From positions 1-48,532 of the forward strand of contig JAUZRK010000009.1 in the NCBI GenBank assembly GCA_030950485.1: a stretch of 48,532 nt of DNA, written 5' to 3'. The translations under genes were made by a program, and so were the position numbers. Of the stretch, positions 44,440 to 48,532 are shown one piece after another. Numbering within the stretch: the stretch's first letter is position 1; the number at the start of each line of letters is the position of its first letter. The stretch is from Candidatus Dojkabacteria bacterium. Lineage in GTDB: Bacteria > Patescibacteriota > Dojkabacteria > J137. Below the pieces are notes generated by a model. It did not search any database. It was not told the DNA's origin and was given only the letters and a program-made list of their open reading frames with translations.

Positions 44440-47106
44440 CTAATTTATATCTATCTCACTAAGACTACCCCACCTTTCTCCAACTGCAACATCAACATCA
44501 TACATAACCCCAATATCTAAGGCTCCATTCATAATTTCTCTAATTTCATTTACAAAATCAATAAAACCCTTATCATAGCCTTCTAACTTCTGACTTTTAA
44601 CTTTTGACTTAATCTTATACTCAAATAAAAATTCGTCATGTATTTGAAGCAGTAGCTTAGCTGGGTGCTTATCCAAAACCTTTCCAATATTCATCATTGC
44701 AATCTTCATAATGTCTGCAGCAGTTCCTTGTATTCTAAAATTAATAAGCTCCCTTTCCATTGCGCCTATTGCAAATCTATTTTTAATTCCCGCCATATTT
44801 ACTTTTCTCATTCTACCTAACAAGGTCTTTGCTGTCTTATCTATATCAATCTTCTTTTTCATGTCCTCAAAATACTGATAAATATTTGGATAGTTTTCAA
44901 AATACTTATCTATAAATTCTTGAGCAGAGCCTCTATCTAAATTCATTCTATCTGCAAGTCCAAATGCTGAAATTCCATATACTACACTGAAGTTAATAGT
45001 CTTACCGATATCTCTTTCCTCTTTAGTTACATCATCCATCTCTTTGCCAAACATCCTAGATGCAGTAAGTTTATGAATATCTTTATTCATATTAAAACTC
45101 TCTATCAAGCTTTCCTCTTTCGCTAAAGCGGAGAGTATTCTTAACTCTTGCTGAGAATAATCAAAGGCGACAAAAATAGAGCCTTCAGGCGCTTTGAATG
45201 CTTCTCTAATATTCATATCCAACGAGTTAGTTGTTGGAATATTTTGTAAATTAGGATTTTTAGACGAAAATCTACCTGACACTGCTCCTAACTGATCAAA
45301 TGTTGAGTGTATCCTACCATCTTCATTAAATATATATTCAGGCAAAGATTTAACATACGTAGAAAGTAACTTTTCTATTTCCCTATATTTCAAAATATTA
45401 CTTACTACTGGATCTATCCCTACTAGCTTTGAAAGTATGCGTTCATTTGTAGAATAGCTACCTGACTTTGTCTTTTTACCTCCTGGCAAATCTCTTTCGC
45501 TAAATAATACTTCCCCAACTTGCTTTGGAGAATTTATATTAAACTCATGCCCTACATCTTCGAATATTTCTTTCTTTATATTACTTTTAGTCTCTTCTAA
45601 GAAACCTTCTATATCTTTAAGATAATCTGAATCAAGAATTATTCCGTTCCTTTCCATATCTATAACTACATTCAATATGTTCATCTCTAGATCAAATACT
45701 TTTTCAATTTCTTTATTCTCAGAAAACCTAGCTTCAATAGATTTGTGGCATTTTGATATGTTCAAAATGTTTTGTAAAAAGTTATTGTAATTAACTTCAA
45801 TGTTGAAAAACTCGTATAAGGTTTCAATTCTATAGTCTACATATCCCATTCCAAGTAAGAAACCAGCAACACCAACATCGAATATATTCAGTTCACGTAT
45901 ATCTATTCCTATGTTTAATAGCAAATGGATTAAAGACTTTGCTCCAAATGTAATGATTTTTGACTTAGCTTTTTGTATATCTTGAAAGCATTTTTCATAA
46001 TCCTTTTCTTCAATTAACTTATACTCTTCGAAATTCCGATCTATTATTGATATCTTGCTTAGTCTCCATTCTAGTGGATTTTTATCGCTATTTTCTATTT
46101 CAGGCAGGATAAATATTTCTTTTCCTAGTTTATCTATATTATTTAATTCAAAAGTCTCTTCTTTAATAGTTGCTGCACTTGTCTGAACTGCTGTATCAAA
46201 CAGCCCTAAGTTGTCATCTTCTTTATAGTTCTCTGCTAATTTCTCTACTTTGGTAATTAATGATTTAAACTGCCACTTTCTCATCAATGAGATTATTTCT
46301 CCAAGTTTTAAATCTTTGAATTCAGCCTCATTAAAATCAAAACTTAAAGGGACATCTCTTTCAATAGTTGCTAATTTTTGAGACTTAATTGCCATTTCAT
46401 AGCCATCTTGAAGCTTTTTCAAGTACCTGTTTGGAACATTATCTAAGTTAAGATAAATATTATCTAACGTATCAAATTCTTTAATTAGGTCTGCAGCTCC
46501 TTTTTTACCTATTCCTTTAATACCCGGAATATTATCTGAAGCATCTCCAGAGATTGCCTTAAAATCTACGACCTGATCAGGCCTAATATCTAGTTTTTCT
46601 ATAACTGCATCAGTATCAAATAGTTTTGATTCAGAGAACTTCCTTCCAGCAAGATATACATTAGTATCTTCATCAACTAACTGAAATAAATCCTGGTCTC
46701 CCGTTACAATAATCGTTTTAGCCCATTTGCCAGAATATTTTTTATCTATAGTTCCAATTAAATCATCCGCTTCATATCCATCAATTCTTAAAACTGGAAT
46801 ATTAAATGTTTCTAATATCTCTTTAACTTTAGATATTTGTTGAGACAATTCAGGGTCCATTTCCTTCCTATTAGACTTATATAGTACATAATCATTTTGT
46901 CTTTTAATTGGAGTTCCTGGATCAAATAATGCAATTACGTGAGAAGGTTCAAACTTCTTAAGTACATCAAGCATTAATGATGTAAAACCGTAAGCAGCAT
47001 TTATTAGTTCTCCATCAGGTGTTGTTAAACTTGGTGGGTAAGCGTAATACGCTCGAAATATTAGTGCAAATGAATCTATTAGTAGTAGTGTATTATTATT
47101 TTTCAT
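44440..47106 (-). CDS. polA: DNA polymerase I
   Basis: Repair and Okazaki-fragment polymerase with flap endonuclease. The 888-residue protein has an N-terminal 5' nuclease (about 1-285; YEADDLIGT, VTGDQDLFQLV, GDASDNIPGIKGIGKKGA). The middle domain (about 320-490) lacks the acidic 3'-5' exonuclease motifs, so proofreading is unlikely. The polymerase domain (about 500-888) has GRFSSKNPNLQNIP, motif A DYSQQELR, motif B GKTINFSVVYG and motif C QIHDE. Motif A Gln replaces the common Ile. It sits between the 177-residue unknown gene and the Nudix gene in one operon. Confidence 0.97.
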   Translation of the reverse strand: MKNNNTLLLIDSFALIFRAYYAYPPSLTTPDGELINAAYGFTSLMLDVLKKFEPSHVIALFDPGTPIKRQNDYVLYKSNRKEMDPELSQQISKVKEILETFNIPVLRIDGYEADDLIGTIDKKYSGKWAKTIIVTGDQDLFQLVDEDTNVYLAGRKFSESKLFDTDAVIEKLDIRPDQVVDFKAISGDASDNIPGIKGIGKKGAADLIKEFDTLDNIYLNLDNVPNRYLKKLQDGYEMAIKSQKLATIERDVPLSFDFNEAEFKDLKLGEIISLMRKWQFKSLITKVEKLAENYKEDDNLGLFDTAVQTSAATIKEETFELNNIDKLGKEIFILPEIENSDKNPLEWRLSKISIIDRNFEEYKLIEEKDYEKCFQDIQKAKSKIITFGAKSLIHLLLNIGIDIRELNIFDVGVAGFLLGMGYVDYRIETLYEFFNIEVNYNNFLQNILNISKCHKSIEARFSENKEIEKVFDLEMNILNVVIDMERNGIILDSDYLKDIEGFLEETKSNIKKEIFEDVGHEFNINSPKQVGEVLFSERDLPGGKKTKSGSYSTNERILSKLVGIDPVVSNILKYREIEKLLSTYVKSLPEYIFNEDGRIHSTFDQLGAVSGRFSSKNPNLQNIPTTNSLDMNIREAFKAPEGSIFVAFDYSQQELRILSALAKEESLIESFNMNKDIHKLTASRMFGKEMDDVTKEERDIGKTINFSVVYGISAFGLADRMNLDRGSAQEFIDKYFENYPNIYQYFEDMKKKIDIDKTAKTLLGRMRKVNMAGIKNRFAIGAMERELINFRIQGTAADIMKIAMMNIGKVLDKHPAKLLLQIHDEFLFEYKIKSKVKSQKLEGYDKGFIDFVNEIREIMNGALDIGVMYDVDVAVGERWGSLSEIDIN

Positions 47107-47142
47107 AAAATAATAATACCATGATGAAGTTTCAAAATCTTA

Positions 47143-47676
47143 CTAAGCCTCTACTTCTTCGGGCTCAGGGTCTATTTTACCTTTTATAGCCTTAATTAGA
47201 TCATCCCTAGATTTCCATGTTGTTTCATACATTCCCTTTGCTTTCATTCTGACACACTTTACATCTTTCAACTCTAGCCTTGGCGGTTCTTCTGAAGTAT
47301 GGATTACGATTACCCTCATATCCGAAGGAAGTTGTACAACACGCAAATTTATAAGATGACAAATTGCTTGCGCATTCAGGTACCCCGCTGCCATATCCAT
47401 AACTAAAACAGGTGTAGCGTTTCCATTTTGCAAAAGCATTTCACTTATCTTTTTGACTGCATCCATATTTGTACTAAGCGCTGTTCCATCAGATGGATCT
47501 AACGAATCATCTATCTCAACTGTCAATTCTTCACCTATTGATTGCAAGGTCATATCAAGTAGGGATCTACTAGCATCTCCTTGCAAAGTAATAAGTTTTA
47601 AATTTTTAGGTGTTTCAGAAGTTTCTAAAATAATTTCATCATCAAAAGTTGGATTGTCTGCTTGATCTATTTCCAT
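47143..47676 (-). CDS. Unknown acidic protein, possibly a degenerate receiver-like domain
   Basis: The 177-residue protein has an alpha/beta pattern with strands KLITLQG (27-33), PVLVMDMA (89-96) and RVIVIHTSEE (121-130), between acidic tails at both ends. The order of strand, Asp94, strand with Thr/Ser127-128 recalls a response-regulator receiver domain, but the paired acids at the N-terminus and the lysine are not clear. It lies 57 bases after a better receiver-like gene and 36 before polA on the same strand, so the three may be co-expressed. The family call is tentative and no function is claimed. Confidence 0.55.
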   Translation of the reverse strand: MEIDQADNPTFDDEIILETSETPKNLKLITLQGDASRSLLDMTLQSIGEELTVEIDDSLDPSDGTALSTNMDAVKKISEMLLQNGNATPVLVMDMAAGYLNAQAICHLINLRVVQLPSDMRVIVIHTSEEPPRLELKDVKCVRMKAKGMYETTWKSRDDLIKAIKGKIDPEPEEVEA

Positions 47677-47733
47677 AATATTTGTTTTTGAGTTCTGGAG
47701 CTTAATGTATTTTATCTTAGTATGCCAAATTTA

Positions 47734-48291
47734 TTAAGCCTCTTCTGCTAAATCTTCTATTGAGCTTAAACCAGCAGCTTCTCTTAACTCTTCCCCAAGT
47801 TTTTTATCATGATCATCGGTTAGAACATACGATTTCAGATAACTAATTATACCTGGTTGCAAAGCATTGCTAACATCATAGTCTGATATTATTATAAGTT
47901 TACAATCTAATCTTGGATCTCTTGCCATCATTGTAGCAATTACGTGACCACTACAATTACCTAGTCGATTGTCTAACATGACTACGTAGTCATGTTCACT
48001 ATCGGACAAAACTATATCAGTTAACTTCAGAATTACATCTATATTCCCTTCAGCTGAAGATATCTCTTCTGGACTAATAGGATTTAATACATCCGCTCTA
48101 ACTCTCTGCTCAATACAAATAGATTTAACTTTAGCCTGCATGTCATTCGCATGTCTTTCTATATCGTCTAATACTATAATTTTTAATGGCTTCTCATTTT
48201 CAAACTTAATATTGCTAGTGCTATCTAGCATTGCTTCCTCAACTAATAAATTCTCAGAACCCTCATCAATATGATCTTGTCTATCGCTCAC
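47734..48291 (-). CDS. Stand-alone receiver-like (REC) protein
   Basis: The 185-residue protein has a 35-residue acidic lead, then a receiver-type fold with the expected set: D42-D43 in IIVLDDIERH, phospho-acceptor candidate D107 in VVMLDNRLG, S136 in IIISDYD, and K153 in SYLKSYV. An insert between 75 and 98 lengthens the second helix-strand step. There is no output domain, so it would act by protein contact as CheY-like proteins do. No histidine kinase is visible in the window. It may form one operon with the gene at 47143 and polA. Confidence 0.66.
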   Translation of the reverse strand: MSDRQDHIDEGSENLLVEEAMLDSTSNIKFENEKPLKIIVLDDIERHANDMQAKVKSICIEQRVRADVLNPISPEEISSAEGNIDVILKLTDIVLSDSEHDYVVMLDNRLGNCSGHVIATMMARDPRLDCKLIIISDYDVSNALQPGIISYLKSYVLTDDHDKKLGEELREAAGLSSIEDLAEEA

Positions 48292-48366
48292 TTTTATTTA
48301 TGTAAGAGTTAATATGCAGGAGTTTAGTCCTCACAGTGTAGTTTTGTCAAGACGAAATAACAAAGG

Positions 48367-48532
48367 TTATTGTTTTATAAATACCCCAACAATATGAAAT
48401 CCATGAGAAAGTTTTTTATTTTTTCTTACAAGCAGGTTATATTCGTTTTCTAGCATAAAGCCTGAATTGCTAGCTAGCTCTTTCCACTCTTCCCAAGCTT
48501 TATAATTATCAACCCATTGCATATGAGGATTC
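48367..48532 (-). CDS. C-terminal end of an unidentified gene (runs off the window)
   Basis: The minus-strand frame is open from the right edge to TAA at 48369-48367 and gives about 54 residues (QWVDNYKAWEEWKELASNSG, then LLVRKNKKL and ending FHIVGVFIKQ). The ending resembles the last strand of class I SAM methyltransferases, where a helix is followed by a strand and charged tail, but this is only a hint. The 75 bases between it and the receiver-like gene show nothing definite. Confidence 0.5.
   Translation of the reverse strand, partial: NPHMQWVDNYKAWEEWKELASNSGFMLENEYNLLVRKNKKLSHGFHIVGVFIKQ

Overview
The window is AT-rich, gene-dense bacterial chromosome that reads best as a member of the Candidate Phyla Radiation (Patescibacteria), possibly near Dojkabacteria/WS6; the phylum is an inference. 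Supporting signs are small compact genes, a cysteine-free L33, a short 16S rRNA with substitutions at normally invariant sites, a LytR_C-type surface protein, several ATP-grasp ligases, and membrane or secreted proteins without close relatives that I recognise. TGA ends comEA and no protein is broken by in-frame TGA, so the code appears standard (not the UGA=Gly code of Gracilibacteria/Absconditabacteria).

Layout. 0.2-5.4 kb (minus): topA-dprA, then a cyclophilin, an rRNA 2'-O-methyltransferase and L28. 5.5-9.7 kb (plus): tRNA-Thr, tRNA-Tyr, a broken acetyltransferase, a second tRNA-Thr, then comEA, a frameshifted comEC and a free-standing ComEC-type metallo-beta-lactamase gene. 9.7-13.4 kb (plus): rpmG-tRNA-Trp-secE-nusG-rplK-rplA and, behind an L10 leader and attenuator, rplJ-rplL. 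13.5-17.8 kb: a 7TM protein, an ATP-grasp/retropepsin fusion and two further ATP-grasp ligases, probably a peptide- or surface-modifying module. 18-23.3 kb: thymidylate kinase, two tandem nucleoside diphosphate kinases, a broken alpha/beta hydrolase, a HAD-like protein, tRNA-Arg and a LysM/M23 peptidase. 23.4-29.1 kb (minus): rho, clpC and rpsA; the rho upstream region carries two promoters with a tandem, covarying RNA motif between them. 29.3-37 kb: two secreted proteins, an M20-like peptidase, lexA, a phosphatase-Nudix fusion, membrane proteins and a broken nuclease-like gene. 37-42.7 kb (minus): a complete rrn operon (16S-tRNA-Ile-tRNA-Ala-23S-5S). 43-48.5 kb: a LytR_C-like protein, then a minus-strand operon of receiver-like protein, unknown protein, polA and Nudix hydrolase, and the end of one more gene.

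The translation apparatus is the most unusual part. The 16S rRNA 3' tail reads GGAUUAAUCUUUU where GGAUCACCUCCUUA is expected, so the anti-Shine-Dalgarno is missing. In keeping with this, nearly all start codons follow A/T-rich sequence with no GGAGG, and at least one promoter appears to give a leaderless mRNA. The single perfect AAAGGAGGT precedes a five-codon ORF that runs into a terminator hairpin. The 16S also has compensated changes in the decoding helix (A1405-U1496, G1409-U1491) and the 530 loop.

Housekeeping genes are intact, whereas five accessory genes (acetyltransferase, comEC, hydrolase, a DUF4173-like membrane protein and the nuclease-like gene) are interrupted by frameshifts or a stop. 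I see no insertion sequence, prophage or CRISPR array.
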